NCBI GenBank assembly: GCA_944324225.1
Contig: CALUVL010000003.1
Span: 1 to 64,000, forward strand
Direction of reading: 5' to 3'
From: Candidatus Gastranaerophilales bacterium
GTDB lineage: Bacteria > Cyanobacteriota > Vampirovibrionia > Gastranaerophilales > Gastranaerophilaceae
Length of the DNA stretch: 64,000 bases
This document shows positions 34,632-43,800 of this stretch, piece by piece. Every line of letters begins with the position of its first letter. Within the stretch, counting starts at the first letter, position 1. The position numbers and the translations under genes were made by a program. The notes under the pieces were generated by a model that made no database searches, was not told the origin of the DNA, and saw nothing but the letters and a program-made list of their open reading frames with translations.

Positions 34632-35762
34632 ATGGATGAAGAAAACACTAACCAGCCTTTTGAAAATGATGACGACAATGATATCAAACCCATTGACAAG
34701 AAAGAATTGGAAAAAAAAGCTAAACAACGTTTAAAGAAAAAACGACCCGAATACAAGAAAAAAAGAGTTATAATCCCGACAATTTGTGCTGTCATACTTG
34801 TTTTTATCGGAATATTTATGGCAGTAGAAGCTACGTTTTATCAATCAACGGATGATGCTTTTGTTGAGGGCCATATAATTCAGGTTGCCCCGAAGGTTGC
34901 TGGGCAGGTAATCAATCTTTATGTTGATGATAATCAGGAAGTAAAACAGGGGGAACTGCTTGTAGAAATTGATCCGACGGATTATCAGGTTAAGCTTGAT
35001 CAGGCAGAAGCAAAGCTTTCAGAAGCAAAAGCAAAATTAGGTGTAATTGAAAGACAAGTTGATGAAAATACCTCAAGAGTGGACTTTACGGTTCAGGAAT
35101 TAAATTCGGCAGCGTCTAAACTTGATTTTGCAGAAAAAGATTATACAAGATATGCAGAAATGTATAAAGAAGGTATTGTTTCTAAGCAGGATTATGATAA
35201 AAGTTTGAATATGCTGACTGTCGCACAGGCAAACAAGCAGGCTGCGGATGAAAATAACAAAGCTGTAAAAGCTGCTTTGGAAGCTAATAAAGCACAGGTT
35301 AAATCGCAGGAAGCAGAGATTCAAAGACTTCAGGCTGAAGTAAATCAGGCTAAAATCAATCTTTCTTATACCAAAATTTATGCTCCTGAGGACGGTATGA
35401 TTTCAGCAAGAACAGTTGAAAAAGGCAACTATCTGCAAATTGCACAGCCTATGTTTTCGCTTGTTCCTCAGAGAGTCTGGGTTGTTGCAAACTTTAAGGA
35501 AATCCAGCTTACAAATATGAAAAAAGACCAGCCTGTATGGATTAAGGTTGATACTTACCCGCATAAAAAATTTAAAGGACACGTTGACAGTATCCAAAGA
35601 TCTACAGGCGCAAAATCTTCACTTTTTCCGCCGGAAAATGCTGTTGGAAGTTATGTAAAAATTGTTCAAAGAGTTCCGGTCAAAATCCTTTTTGATGAAG
35701 ATTTGGAAGGATATAATATAGTTCCAGGTATGTCAGTTGTACCGAAAGTAAAAGTTAAGTAA
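34632..35762 (+). CDS. EmrA-like membrane fusion protein (HlyD family)
   Basis: A 376-aa periplasmic adaptor: charged cytosolic N-terminus of about 50 residues, one membrane helix (IIPTICAVILVFIGIFMAV), then a biotinyl-lipoyl-like half domain (VEGHIIQVAPKVAGQVINLYV), a long coiled-coil hairpin (about 120-240), and the matching half domain INLSYTKIYAPEDGMISARTV. It links the MFS pump to the TolC-like channel. AGAGAGG precedes the ATG. It is separated from the transporter gene by a hairpin terminator. Confidence 0.93.
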   Translation: MDEENTNQPFENDDDNDIKPIDKKELEKKAKQRLKKKRPEYKKKRVIIPTICAVILVFIGIFMAVEATFYQSTDDAFVEGHIIQVAPKVAGQVINLYVDDNQEVKQGELLVEIDPTDYQVKLDQAEAKLSEAKAKLGVIERQVDENTSRVDFTVQELNSAASKLDFAEKDYTRYAEMYKEGIVSKQDYDKSLNMLTVAQANKQAADENNKAVKAALEANKAQVKSQEAEIQRLQAEVNQAKINLSYTKIYAPEDGMISARTVEKGNYLQIAQPMFSLVPQRVWVVANFKEIQLTNMKKDQPVWIKVDTYPHKKFKGHVDSIQRSTGAKSSLFPPENAVGSYVKIVQRVPVKILFDEDLEGYNIVPGMSVVPKVKVK

Positions 35763-35768
35763 TTATAT

Positions 35769-35799
35769 AAAAGGCTTTACATATTAGTAAAGCCTTTTT
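35769..35799 (+). terminator. Terminator-like hairpin inside the emrA-emrB unit
   Basis: A perfect 12-bp stem AAAAGGCTTTAC/GTAAAGCCTTTT with a 6-nt loop and a T-run, 21 bp before the next ATG. It would reduce transporter relative to adaptor expression if readthrough is partial. Confidence 0.75.
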
Positions 35800-35819
35800 A
35801 GTAAAGAAGATTGTTAATT

Positions 35820-37367
35820 ATGGAAGAAGTTAAAGAAAAACAAATTAACCCCTATATAGTAGCTATTGCTGTTTTGCTGCCATCATTTATGTCGCTGGCG
35901 GCATCATCAGCCACAAATGTATGCCAGCCTAATATTGCAGGGTATTACGGTGCAACACAGTATGAGGCAAATACAGTTATCACATCTTATATTATATCTG
36001 GCGGTATAATGCTTCCTATTACCGGATATCTTGTAAGGCTGATAGGGAAAAAACTTTTATTTTATTATAGTATCTGGGGATTTTGTCTGGGAGCCGTCAT
36101 GTGTATTCTTGCACCGAATCTACAGATGCTTATTCTGGCACGTATTGTACAAGGGATTGGAAGCGGATGTATTTTGCCTCTTTGTCAAGCGGTTCTTCTG
36201 GAGGTTTTTCCGGTAGAACAAAGGGGGGTCGCAATGGGGCTTTTCGGGGTGGCTGCAATGTTTTCACCTCTGGCCGGGCCGTTTCTTGGAGGGTATTTGA
36301 CTGATAATTACAGCTGGCAATGGGTATTTATCATAAATATTCCGCTTTGTATGCTATCGTTTATATTAATCAAATTGTTCGTTAAAAGCGACCGTCCGCC
36401 AAAACAAAAATACAAGAAGAAATTTGATATAGTCGGTTTTACGGCGGTTGTTGTCGCAATGGGATGTATGCAGGTAATCTTGGACAAAGGCCAGCAGTAC
36501 AACTGGTTTGATACAACCTGGATTTGCTGGTTGACAGGTATTTGTATATTTTCATTCGTATTATTTTATGTTTGGGAACTTGAATATAAGTATCCGATTA
36601 TTGATATCAGGGTTTTCAAGGATAAAAATTTTATGATTGGAACATTGATTTGTTCATTTATAAATATAATGTTATATTCTACATTGCTGCTTGTCCCGAT
36701 GTTTGTTCAGAGTTTGCTTGGATACAGTCCATCAATGTCGGGTCTGACAATGTTTCCGAGAGCTATTGTTTGTTTTGTATGCTTGCTTTTGGTCGGAGAA
36801 ATTTCCAGATTTGTGGAAGCCAGATTGCTTGCAATAATAGGCTTTTTGATTATGGGTGTTGCCGTATTCTGGCTCAGCAGTATGAATTTAACCTCATCAA
36901 TGGAAAGCGTTGTTATTCCTAACCTGTTGTTGTGCGTAGGTGTTCCGACAGCTTTTATTCCTTTGACGGCACTGTCATTCCAGACTTTGGATCCTAAAAG
37001 AAACGATGATGCGGCGGCTCTTCATGCTATGTTCAAAAATATTATTACAGCGGTTGCAACTTCTGTTTCTGCAACTTTTATAGCGAGGGTTTCGCAGGTT
37101 CACCAGACATATCTTGTGCAGAATCTTTCAGGTGAAAACCCGATGTTTCACTACAGATTAATGGCGGCGCAGTCAAAATATTCTGCTTTGTTTAACCATT
37201 TCACTGCAGCAAGAAAAGCCGCAGGAAGTCTTTATAATCAAATGCTTGTACAGGCAAGATTGTGTTCATTTTATGATGCGTTTCACGTTCTTGCGATTAT
37301 GTGCGTGTTAGTTATTCCGCTCATTTTAATTCTGAAAAATAAATCTAACAAGAAAAAAAAATGCTAA
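35820..37367 (+). CDS. EmrB-like DHA2-family MFS drug efflux transporter
   Basis: A 515-aa inner-membrane protein with 14 predicted helices, the DHA2 layout. Motifs: the antiporter motif C region GIGSGCILPLCQAVLLEVFP and GPFLGGYLTDNYSWQWVF in the fifth and sixth helices. The ATG at 35820 is preferred over a TTG three codons upstream. With the EmrA-like adaptor upstream and the divergent TolC-like channel it should form a proton-driven tripartite pump for hydrophobic compounds. Confidence 0.93.
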   Translation: MEEVKEKQINPYIVAIAVLLPSFMSLAASSATNVCQPNIAGYYGATQYEANTVITSYIISGGIMLPITGYLVRLIGKKLLFYYSIWGFCLGAVMCILAPNLQMLILARIVQGIGSGCILPLCQAVLLEVFPVEQRGVAMGLFGVAAMFSPLAGPFLGGYLTDNYSWQWVFIINIPLCMLSFILIKLFVKSDRPPKQKYKKKFDIVGFTAVVVAMGCMQVILDKGQQYNWFDTTWICWLTGICIFSFVLFYVWELEYKYPIIDIRVFKDKNFMIGTLICSFINIMLYSTLLLVPMFVQSLLGYSPSMSGLTMFPRAIVCFVCLLLVGEISRFVEARLLAIIGFLIMGVAVFWLSSMNLTSSMESVVIPNLLLCVGVPTAFIPLTALSFQTLDPKRNDDAAALHAMFKNIITAVATSVSATFIARVSQVHQTYLVQNLSGENPMFHYRLMAAQSKYSALFNHFTAARKAAGSLYNQMLVQARLCSFYDAFHVLAIMCVLVIPLILILKNKSNKKKKC

Positions 37368-37451
37368 CATTTCGAATTGTAAAGAATTTTGTTCAAACTA
37401 AGCAATTTTTTTCTTGTTTTTCTATTATAATTGTAGTGGAAGGAAGGGATA

Positions 37452-38159
37452 ATGTCGCCACAGGTCAATACAACCAATACCCCAAAAAGACCTTTTAGTT
37501 CATTCAAGAGTGTTACGAATGCTAGAAAGGCTAATTTTACTTATGCGCCAGTAAAAAGAAATTACCGTAACCATACGACTGAATCTGTCGAGACGCACAC
37601 AAAGGTTAAATCTTTTTTAGGCGCACTGGCAGGCGTCGGGCTGTCAACATCTCTAATTGCCAAAAAACAAAAACTCCCTCTTTCAAAACCAATGAATCTT
37701 TTTAAACTCAAATACGGTATACCGGAAATGATTGCAATAAGCGGACTTGGTATTATCGGCGGAGCTTTGGGCGGAATGATAGGCTCAAAAAAGAAAAAAG
37801 AAAAAATGGATGAAGGCGTTTTTCAGTTTATGAATGCGACAGTTCCTTTGCTTGTTGTGCATCCTGTGACAAAACTTATTGATAAAACAAGGTTTAAAAC
37901 GAACTTACCTCTAAGAATCGGCGCGATTTTTGCCGCACTTCTTGCCGGTATGAAAGGTGCTGCCGTTCTGTCAAATAAGATTAATGATCCTCATGACAAG
38001 GTGCCGGACAGAAAGCTTACACTTCTTGATTCTGTCGCTAATATTGACGATGCAGTCGGTGCATTTGCGGTTGCCAAAATTCCTGTAGTGTCAAAGTTAG
38101 AAAAGATTTTACCATTCATATTTGTCTGGTGTGGTTACAGGGCGGGGCAAAGCAACTAA
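37452..38159 (+). CDS. Hypothetical membrane protein
   Basis: A 235-aa protein I do not recognise. The N-terminal 50 residues are polar and basic. Three or four hydrophobic, glycine-rich segments follow: FLGALAGVGLSTSLIA, MIAISGLGIIGGALGGMIGS, LRIGAIFAALLAGMKGAAVL and the final FIFVWCGYRA. A Lys-rich loop (SKKKKEKMDEG) lies between the second and third. GGAAGGGA precedes the ATG. It is transcribed alone and ends in a terminator. Function unknown. Confidence 0.75.
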   Translation: MSPQVNTTNTPKRPFSSFKSVTNARKANFTYAPVKRNYRNHTTESVETHTKVKSFLGALAGVGLSTSLIAKKQKLPLSKPMNLFKLKYGIPEMIAISGLGIIGGALGGMIGSKKKKEKMDEGVFQFMNATVPLLVVHPVTKLIDKTRFKTNLPLRIGAIFAALLAGMKGAAVLSNKINDPHDKVPDRKLTLLDSVANIDDAVGAFAVAKIPVVSKLEKILPFIFVWCGYRAGQSN

Positions 38160-38187
38160 AAAGCCGGCATCATAAATGCAGGCTTTT
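38158..38187 (+). terminator. Terminator
   Basis: A hairpin AAAAGCCgGCAT/ATGCaGGCTTTT begins at the stop codon of the preceding gene and ends in a T-run. Confidence 0.75.
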
Positions 38188-38214
38188 AGTAATGTGATTG
38201 ATTTTTATAATTTA

Positions 38215-38550
38215 TTACTGAATGCTTTGAATTTTAATTTGTCCGTCCTGTTCTACAAACTGAACATTTTGTGAAGGCTGCGGACGACTGTTATAAATTT
38301 TCTGCATAGCAGGCTCTGTCAGTTTGAATTCTTCTTGTGACTGTTTTGCTTTATTTTCATCAACATCTTTATAATCATTGTATTCTTCATACCGGAATTT
38401 TAAATCATCAATCATTCTGAACTCATGAGTCTGATTTGAACTGAAGCTTATCAAATTCAACATTGAATCAGTAGCAATTGCAGAATTTGCCATCACTGAA
38501 TTTCCAAGAATTAATGTTGTTAAAATTAAAGCAACGTTAATCTTTTTCAT
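38215..38550 (-). CDS. Small secreted hypothetical protein
   Basis: A 111-aa protein with a clear signal peptide (MKKINVALILTTLILGNSVMA, cleavage near SAIA). The mature part of about 85 residues is acidic and Gln/Asn-rich, with no Cys and no known domain. It follows the SIMPL-domain gene by 12 bp on the same strand, so the pair probably forms an operon acting in the periplasm. Confidence 0.75.
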   Translation of the reverse strand: MKKINVALILTTLILGNSVMANSAIATDSMLNLISFSSNQTHEFRMIDDLKFRYEEYNDYKDVDENKAKQSQEEFKLTEPAMQKIYNSRPQPSQNVQFVEQDGQIKIQSIQ

Positions 38551-38562
38551 ACTTCAATCTCC

Positions 38563-39288
38563 TTATTTTACTCTAAATACAACATTTGCGACAGAAGTAA
38601 CTTTTTTGTCAACAGTTGTAGTATCATTGATGCCGTAGTCTGAAACATTTGTTGAATCGACAGGGGTAATCTGGAAAACACCCATTCTGACAGATTGAAT
38701 TTTGCCTACTTTGTTGTGTGTTGCTTTAAGCATAGCTGCGGCTCTTTCTTTAGCATCAATTGTTGCATCTTCAAGCAGTTTTACTTTCAAGCCTGAGATT
38801 TCAGAATAGAAATACATTGGAGGCATAACATTAATTTCAATCCCCTGTGAGATAAGGCTGTCAAGGTCAATTGATAATTCTTTAACCTTATCAACATCTT
38901 TTGTATTAATAATTACAGGCTGTGAAAGAGTGTAATTTTCTATTTCATTTGTAATATTGCCATTTGCTGTTCGTTTGTAGTTGTAGTATCCGTTTGAAGA
39001 ATTAAGTTCAATATTTTCTTTTGCAATCCCTTTTTCTTCAAGATATTTCATGACAACAGGAAGCTGTTTTTGAGCCTGATTGTATGCAGACACTCTGTCC
39101 TTTTGTTTTGTTGTAATATTGAATTCAAGTCTTGCACTGTCAGATTTTACAATCTGGTAGGCTGAACCTGTTACTGTAATTGTGTCTTTAGAAAAAGTTC
39201 CTGTTATAACCTTTGCCGCAGCCACTATACCAACAGCAAGAATGATAGCCAATGTCACAATCTGTAATTTTTCAAGTTTTTCAAACAT
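38563..39288 (-). CDS. SIMPL (DUF541) domain protein
   Basis: A 241-aa membrane-anchored periplasmic protein. The start at 39288 follows AAGGAG by 8 bp. After one N-terminal membrane helix (IVTLAIILAVGIVAAAKVI) the SIMPL domain follows: ITVTGSAYQIVKSDSARLEF, a heptad-like segment, and a C-terminal VTSVANVVFRVK strand. Related proteins (e.g. YggE, BP26) form oligomers linked to oxidative stress or membrane stability. Function here is inferred from the family only. Confidence 0.88.
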   Translation of the reverse strand: MFEKLEKLQIVTLAIILAVGIVAAAKVITGTFSKDTITVTGSAYQIVKSDSARLEFNITTKQKDRVSAYNQAQKQLPVVMKYLEEKGIAKENIELNSSNGYYNYKRTANGNITNEIENYTLSQPVIINTKDVDKVKELSIDLDSLISQGIEINVMPPMYFYSEISGLKVKLLEDATIDAKERAAAMLKATHNKVGKIQSVRMGVFQITPVDSTNVSDYGINDTTTVDKKVTSVANVVFRVK

Positions 39289-39442
39289 ATTATTAACTCC
39301 TTTTACATAACCATAAAAATATAATATCACAAAATATTTTAATAGTTCTAAATAGGATTATCTTTATATAGATTTGTGAAGTTGTAGAATAATTTTCTAA
39401 TAAGCTGTATAATTTTCTATATTTACAATAAGGAGTTTTGAA

Positions 39443-40795
39443 ATGGGTGATTATATTGATAAAGTTTTGAATACCGTGCGAGAAAAGAATTTTGATGAAC
39501 CTGAGTTTTTACAGGCAGTTGACGAGGTTTTGACAACGATCAGACCGGCAGTCGAAAGTCATCCTGAGTATAAAAAGCTTGCGATTTTGGAAAGAATTAC
39601 AGAACCTGAGAGAATAATCACATTCAGAGTTACCTGGGTGGACGACAGTGGAAAAGTACAGGTAAATAGAGGCTTTAGGGTGCAATTTAACGGACTGATA
39701 GGTCCATACAAGGGCGGATTAAGATTTGACAAAAGTGTAAACCAGTCAATAATGAAGTTTTTGGGTTTTGAACAAATATTCAAAAATGCTCTGACAGGTC
39801 TTCCGATAGGTGGAGCTAAAGGTGGAAGCGACTTTGACCCTAAAGGTAAATCTGATATGGAGATTATGCGTTTCTGCCAGAGTTTTATGACAGAACTTCA
39901 AAGGCATATTGGGCCGGATGTCGATGTCCCTGCAGGAGATATCGGTGTCGGTGCAAGAGAAATCGGATATCTTTACGGTCAGTACAGAAGAATAAGAGAT
40001 CGTTATGACGGAGGGGTTATAACCGGAAAAGGTATTGAATACGGCGGATCGCTTGCAAGAACCGAGGCTACGGGTTACGGGCTTATTTATTTTATGAGAG
40101 AAATGTTGAAAGTCAACGGAAATCAAACTTTTGAAGGTAAAACGGTCACAATTTCAGGTTCCGGTAATGTTGCGATTTATGCCTGTGAAAAAGCACAGAT
40201 GCTCGGCGCAAAAGTAGTGGCAATGAGTGACAGCAACGGATGTATTTATGACAAAAACGGTATTGATCTTATGTGTATAAAACAGATTAAAGAAGTTAAG
40301 CGAGGGAGAATTAAAGATTATTTGAATACTTATCCGGATGCTGAATATATAGAAAAAGACAGTGAGGATTCGCCTATCTGGAATATAAAAACAGATATAG
40401 CTTTGCCCTGCGCTACCCAGAATGAAGTGACATTGAATTCTGCCCGCAAACTTGTTGAAAACGGTGTAATCGCAATCGGAGAAGGTGCCAATATGCCTTG
40501 CGTCAAGGAGGCTACAGAGTATTTTCTTGAAAAAGGTGTTCTTGTCGCTCCTGCCAAGGCGGCAAATGCGGGAGGCGTTGCCACTTCGGCAATAGAAATG
40601 AGTCAGAATTCAATGCGATATTATCTGTCATTTGAACATGTTGACAGAATGCTTGATGCGATAATGGTAAATATTTTTAAGTCAACAAAAGATGCATGTG
40701 ATTCTTACGGGCTTGGTACAAATTATGTTGCTGGTTCAAACATTGCTGCATTTACAAAACTTGCAAAAGCAATGTCAGCACAAGGGATTATGTAG
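39443..40795 (+). CDS. gdhA: NADP-type glutamate dehydrogenase
   Basis: A 450-aa hexameric enzyme making glutamate from 2-oxoglutarate and ammonia with NAD(P)H. Conserved blocks: FRVQFNGLIGPYKGGLRF, LTGLPIGGAKGGSDFDPKG with the catalytic Lys, PAGDIGVGAREIGYLYGQY, and the Rossmann segment TVTISGSGNVAIYACEKA. The length and the SGSGNVA motif fit the GdhA subgroup of small hexameric NADP enzymes. AAGGAG lies before the ATG. It is a single gene. Confidence 0.97.
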   Translation: MGDYIDKVLNTVREKNFDEPEFLQAVDEVLTTIRPAVESHPEYKKLAILERITEPERIITFRVTWVDDSGKVQVNRGFRVQFNGLIGPYKGGLRFDKSVNQSIMKFLGFEQIFKNALTGLPIGGAKGGSDFDPKGKSDMEIMRFCQSFMTELQRHIGPDVDVPAGDIGVGAREIGYLYGQYRRIRDRYDGGVITGKGIEYGGSLARTEATGYGLIYFMREMLKVNGNQTFEGKTVTISGSGNVAIYACEKAQMLGAKVVAMSDSNGCIYDKNGIDLMCIKQIKEVKRGRIKDYLNTYPDAEYIEKDSEDSPIWNIKTDIALPCATQNEVTLNSARKLVENGVIAIGEGANMPCVKEATEYFLEKGVLVAPAKAANAGGVATSAIEMSQNSMRYYLSFEHVDRMLDAIMVNIFKSTKDACDSYGLGTNYVAGSNIAAFTKLAKAMSAQGIM

Positions 40796-40834
40796 ATTTT
40801 GTTGAACAAGGTATTTTAAAAAATAATAAAAAGC

Positions 40835-40857
40835 CGCCGGAGCATTAAGCTCCGGCG
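40835..40857 (-). terminator. Terminator of the gene at 40864
   Basis: A 9-bp GC-rich stem, CGCCGGAGC with GCTCCGGCG and a 5-nt loop; on the minus strand it is followed by GCTTTTTATTATTTT. It may also stop gdhA transcription. Confidence 0.85.
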
Positions 40858-40863
40858 CAGAAT

Positions 40864-41217
40864 TTATTTAGAGAGTTTATCTTGGTCTGGTCGGGGTAAC
40901 TGTTTGTCTTGTCTGAGGTGTTTTTTGTGAAAGTCACCACGTCTGTGATCACGTCTGTCCATTCTGTGATGAGGCCCAAAGTCCGGTCTGCCGTATTCAT
41001 GATGAGGCATTGGTCTTTGCATTTGAACAGGCCCTCCAAGAGCACATGGACATGGCATAACCGGAGGTTTTGTAAATGTTGTGAATACACATAGTGCCAG
41101 CAAGCATCCGGTGAATGCTCCTGCGGTTATCAAGGCGAATTTTTTAAATAAATCTTGTTCGCATCTGCATACTTTTTCTTCTGTTTTAATTTCTTCATTT
41201 CTGATTTCTTCTGACAT
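40864..41217 (-). CDS. Membrane-anchored His/Asp/Arg-rich protein
   Basis: A 117-aa protein. An acidic N-terminus with CRCEQ leads into one membrane helix (FALITAGAFTGCLLALCVF). The tail begins PPVMPCPCALGG and then is full of His, Asp, Arg and Met (MPHHEYGRPDFGPHHRMDRRDHRRGDFHKKH). AAGGAGG precedes the ATG. Such tails often bind metal ions (Cu, Ni, Zn) in the periplasm, but that is inference. Not a family I can name. Confidence 0.72.
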   Translation of the reverse strand: MSEEIRNEEIKTEEKVCRCEQDLFKKFALITAGAFTGCLLALCVFTTFTKPPVMPCPCALGGPVQMQRPMPHHEYGRPDFGPHHRMDRRDHRRGDFHKKHLRQDKQLPRPDQDKLSK

Positions 41218-41283
41218 TTAAAACCTCCTTGTATTAAGTTGTTACATTCTTATAACGAATCTTAAATCAGAATTGTTCATTTT

Positions 41284-42240
41284 TTATATCAAATTTTTTT
41301 TAAGAAATTCGCAAACGCAGTTATATCCTGCTTTTGTGGAAGAAGTTTGTGCTAGTGCGTTGAGCATCATAAAGTCATGAATTGTTCCGTTAATGCGGAT
41401 ATTTGCTGTTTCAACTCCGGCTTCATCAAGTTTTCTTGCAAATTCTTCTCCTTCATCCCGCAAAACATCATTTTCGACCGTCAATATAAGTGTCGGCGGA
41501 AGGTTTTTCAGTTCATCAGTGCTTGCGTTCAACGGGCTTGCGTAAGTTTCTTCTCTGCGTTTTTTATCTGGAATATAGCTTTCCCAGAAATATTCCATGG
41601 CTTTTTTGCTCAGCCACGGGCCGTTTTTAAATTCTTCATAGGATTTTGTATTAATTGAAGAATCAGTTACTGGGTATAAAAGTGCAAGTGCCTTAATTTT
41701 GGGGCCGCCTTCATAGTTTGTTTTAAGAGCGCAGGCCGCTGCAAGGTTTCCGCCTGCGCTGTCGCCTGCAAGAGCTATTTTGTTTATATCAATATTGAAT
41801 TCATCAGGATACTTTGTGACATATTCCAAAACCCCGCAAATTTCGTTTAAAGCTGACGGATATGTGTGTTCAGGAGATTTTTTGTAATCAGCAAATATCA
41901 CACAGCACTCCGCTTCATTTGCAAGACGTTTAATCAGCATGTCATATGCTTCCTTATCGCCCATAACCCATCCGCCTCCGTGAGCGTATATAATTGCAGA
42001 AAGTTTTTCGTTTTTTGCCTTGGGCCTGATTATTCTGATATCAATTTTTTCGGCCTTAGAGGATGAAATTGTCTTGTCTGTTACTTCTGCATCAATGTTT
42101 ACATAGTTTTTTCTTTGGACCGAAAGAAGAAAATCTCTTGCCTCTTCGGCTGTCATCTCGTAAAGCGGTTTGTCTTCTCTCTCTTCAATTTCTTCTAGAA
42201 ATGTTTTTACATCATTTGCAAGATTAAGTTTTTTTGTCAT
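41284..42240 (-). CDS. Alpha/beta hydrolase, hormone-sensitive-lipase type
   Basis: A 318-aa esterase-like enzyme. It has the HSL-family oxyanion motif HGGGWVMGDKEAYD, the nucleophile elbow GDSAGGNLAAA, an Asp near LTVENDVLRDEGE and the final His in GTIHDFMM, so the Ser-Asp-His triad is complete. The start at 42240 follows GAGAGG by 7 bp. There is no signal peptide, so it is cytosolic. Likely a carboxylesterase acting on short acyl esters. Confidence 0.92.
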   Translation of the reverse strand: MTKKLNLANDVKTFLEEIEEREDKPLYEMTAEEARDFLLSVQRKNYVNIDAEVTDKTISSSKAEKIDIRIIRPKAKNEKLSAIIYAHGGGWVMGDKEAYDMLIKRLANEAECCVIFADYKKSPEHTYPSALNEICGVLEYVTKYPDEFNIDINKIALAGDSAGGNLAAACALKTNYEGGPKIKALALLYPVTDSSINTKSYEEFKNGPWLSKKAMEYFWESYIPDKKRREETYASPLNASTDELKNLPPTLILTVENDVLRDEGEEFARKLDEAGVETANIRINGTIHDFMMLNALAQTSSTKAGYNCVCEFLKKNLI

Positions 42241-42342
42241 AACAATACCTCTCAAATTTTAATTAAATACAAATAGTATTTTTATTTAACATTTAAGAGA
42301 ATACATCAGCTTTATTGTTATTAAACGGGGGATTTTTGTGAT

Positions 42343-42894
42343 TTACAAATTTTTTACAGGTTTGCACGGGTTGCCGACAGCAACAACGTTTGCAGGGATG
42401 TCTTTTGTTACAACACTTCCGGCTCCGATAACCGTATTATCACCGATTGTAACCCCAGGCATAACACAAACGTTTCCGCCAAACCAGACGTTATTTCCGA
42501 CAGTTATCGGTTTTGCAAATTCAATGCCGGCTTTTCTGTCGGCAGGATCTATCGGGTGACCGGCCGTATAAAATCCGCAGTTCGGCCCTATCATTGCGTT
42601 GTCGCCGAATTTAACCTTTGCACAGTCAAGGATTACGAGGTTGTGATTTGCATAGAAATGCTCTCCGACTTCTATATTGTAGCCGTAATCACAGAAAAAG
42701 TTAGGTTCTATCAGGATATGTTCACCAACTTTGCCGAGCATTTTTTTTAAAGTATTTTTACGGGTTTCATATTCTTTCGGGCTTATTTGATTATATTTCT
42801 GGCACATTGTTTTTATGTGAGTTCTGTCATACATCAATTCTGCGTCTGACGGGTTATAATTTAATCCTGCAATCATTTTTTCTTTTTCGTTCAT
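42343..42894 (-). CDS. Sugar O-acetyltransferase (Maa/LacA type)
   Basis: A 183-aa left-handed beta-helix acetyltransferase. The N-terminal MIAGLNYNPSDAELMYDR is the maltose-acetyltransferase cap; the hexapeptide repeats follow, with the catalytic His in FYTAGHPIDPADR, and the C-terminus VVTKDIPANVVAVGNPCK. It transfers acetyl from acetyl-CoA to a sugar hydroxyl. It is monocistronic, 102 bp after the hydrolase start region on the same strand. Confidence 0.94.
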   Translation of the reverse strand: MNEKEKMIAGLNYNPSDAELMYDRTHIKTMCQKYNQISPKEYETRKNTLKKMLGKVGEHILIEPNFFCDYGYNIEVGEHFYANHNLVILDCAKVKFGDNAMIGPNCGFYTAGHPIDPADRKAGIEFAKPITVGNNVWFGGNVCVMPGVTIGDNTVIGAGSVVTKDIPANVVAVGNPCKPVKNL

Positions 42895-42972
42895 GTTCTC
42901 TCCTCTTTATTTTGCTTTTAGCATATAATCTTTCATGCTAAAATACAATAGTAAATATTAACAGGAAGATAA

Positions 42973-43716
42973 ATGTATAATCTTTTAAAAGAAAAATTAA
43001 TAGAATTAAAACACAAATATGGAGCAGCAGGCCTTAAGATCGAGTTTGAAACAGAATGTATAAGCCTTGATGAAGTTATTGAGGTAAGACGTCTTACAAA
43101 AGAGTGTGGCGTTGACCTTGCTGTGAAGATAGGCGGGTGCGGTGCTATCAGAGATATATTTGAAGCAAAAGAGGTAATGGCTGATGTGATAGTTGCTCCT
43201 ATGATTGAGTCAGGGTATGCATTGAAAAAATTTGTAAGCTCTGTAGAAGATGTTTATAATGATTTTGCTGAAATTCCTGAGTTGCATATAAATATAGAAA
43301 CTGAACAAGGGGTATTGAACTTTTCTAAAATTGTTTCTTGTAAAGAATTTAAAAAAATTACAGGTGTTGTCATCGGGCGTAACGATATGGCAAAGTCTTA
43401 CGGAATTGAAAATGTTGAAAGTGACATTATTAAAAAAACAGTTTTGTCAATTGCAAATCAGACTTTTGAATATGGAAAGGTTGTTATTGTTGGCGGAAAG
43501 GTTACACCGGAATCTGATTTTTTATTTTTCCCTTCGATTGCAAAATGCGAAACAAGGAAAATTATTTTTAATAATTTCCCAGAGACTGACGGAATTTTAA
43601 AAGCCTTGGAGTTTGAAGCTCTGTTTATAGAAAATAAGAAAAACAAATCTTCTGAGGATTATACAAGACTAAGAGAGCTTAAAACTCGTATGCCTGCCGT
43701 TATTGCAGGTTGTTGA
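42973..43716 (+). CDS. HpcH/HpaI-family aldolase-like protein
   Basis: A 247-aa TIM-barrel protein. Family signs: LKIEFETECISLDEV, VIVAPMIESGYALKKF and INIETEQGVLNF (acidic residues that bind metal and pyruvate in HpcH/CitE enzymes), then GVVIGRNDMAKSYG. Members cleave or form 4-hydroxy-2-oxo acids or citramalyl-CoA-like compounds. It is followed after 84 bp by a nucleotidyltransferase, and such pairs appear in surface sugar loci, so a role in making an unusual acidic sugar is possible. Confidence 0.8.
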   Translation: MYNLLKEKLIELKHKYGAAGLKIEFETECISLDEVIEVRRLTKECGVDLAVKIGGCGAIRDIFEAKEVMADVIVAPMIESGYALKKFVSSVEDVYNDFAEIPELHINIETEQGVLNFSKIVSCKEFKKITGVVIGRNDMAKSYGIENVESDIIKKTVLSIANQTFEYGKVVIVGGKVTPESDFLFFPSIAKCETRKIIFNNFPETDGILKALEFEALFIENKKNKSSEDYTRLRELKTRMPAVIAGC

Positions 43717-43800
43717 ATTTGTGACAAAATATTGAATTATTGCAATTAAATTATGTTTATGAGAGAATAAACTTGGCAAATTCTAAGGGGTGTAATGTAA

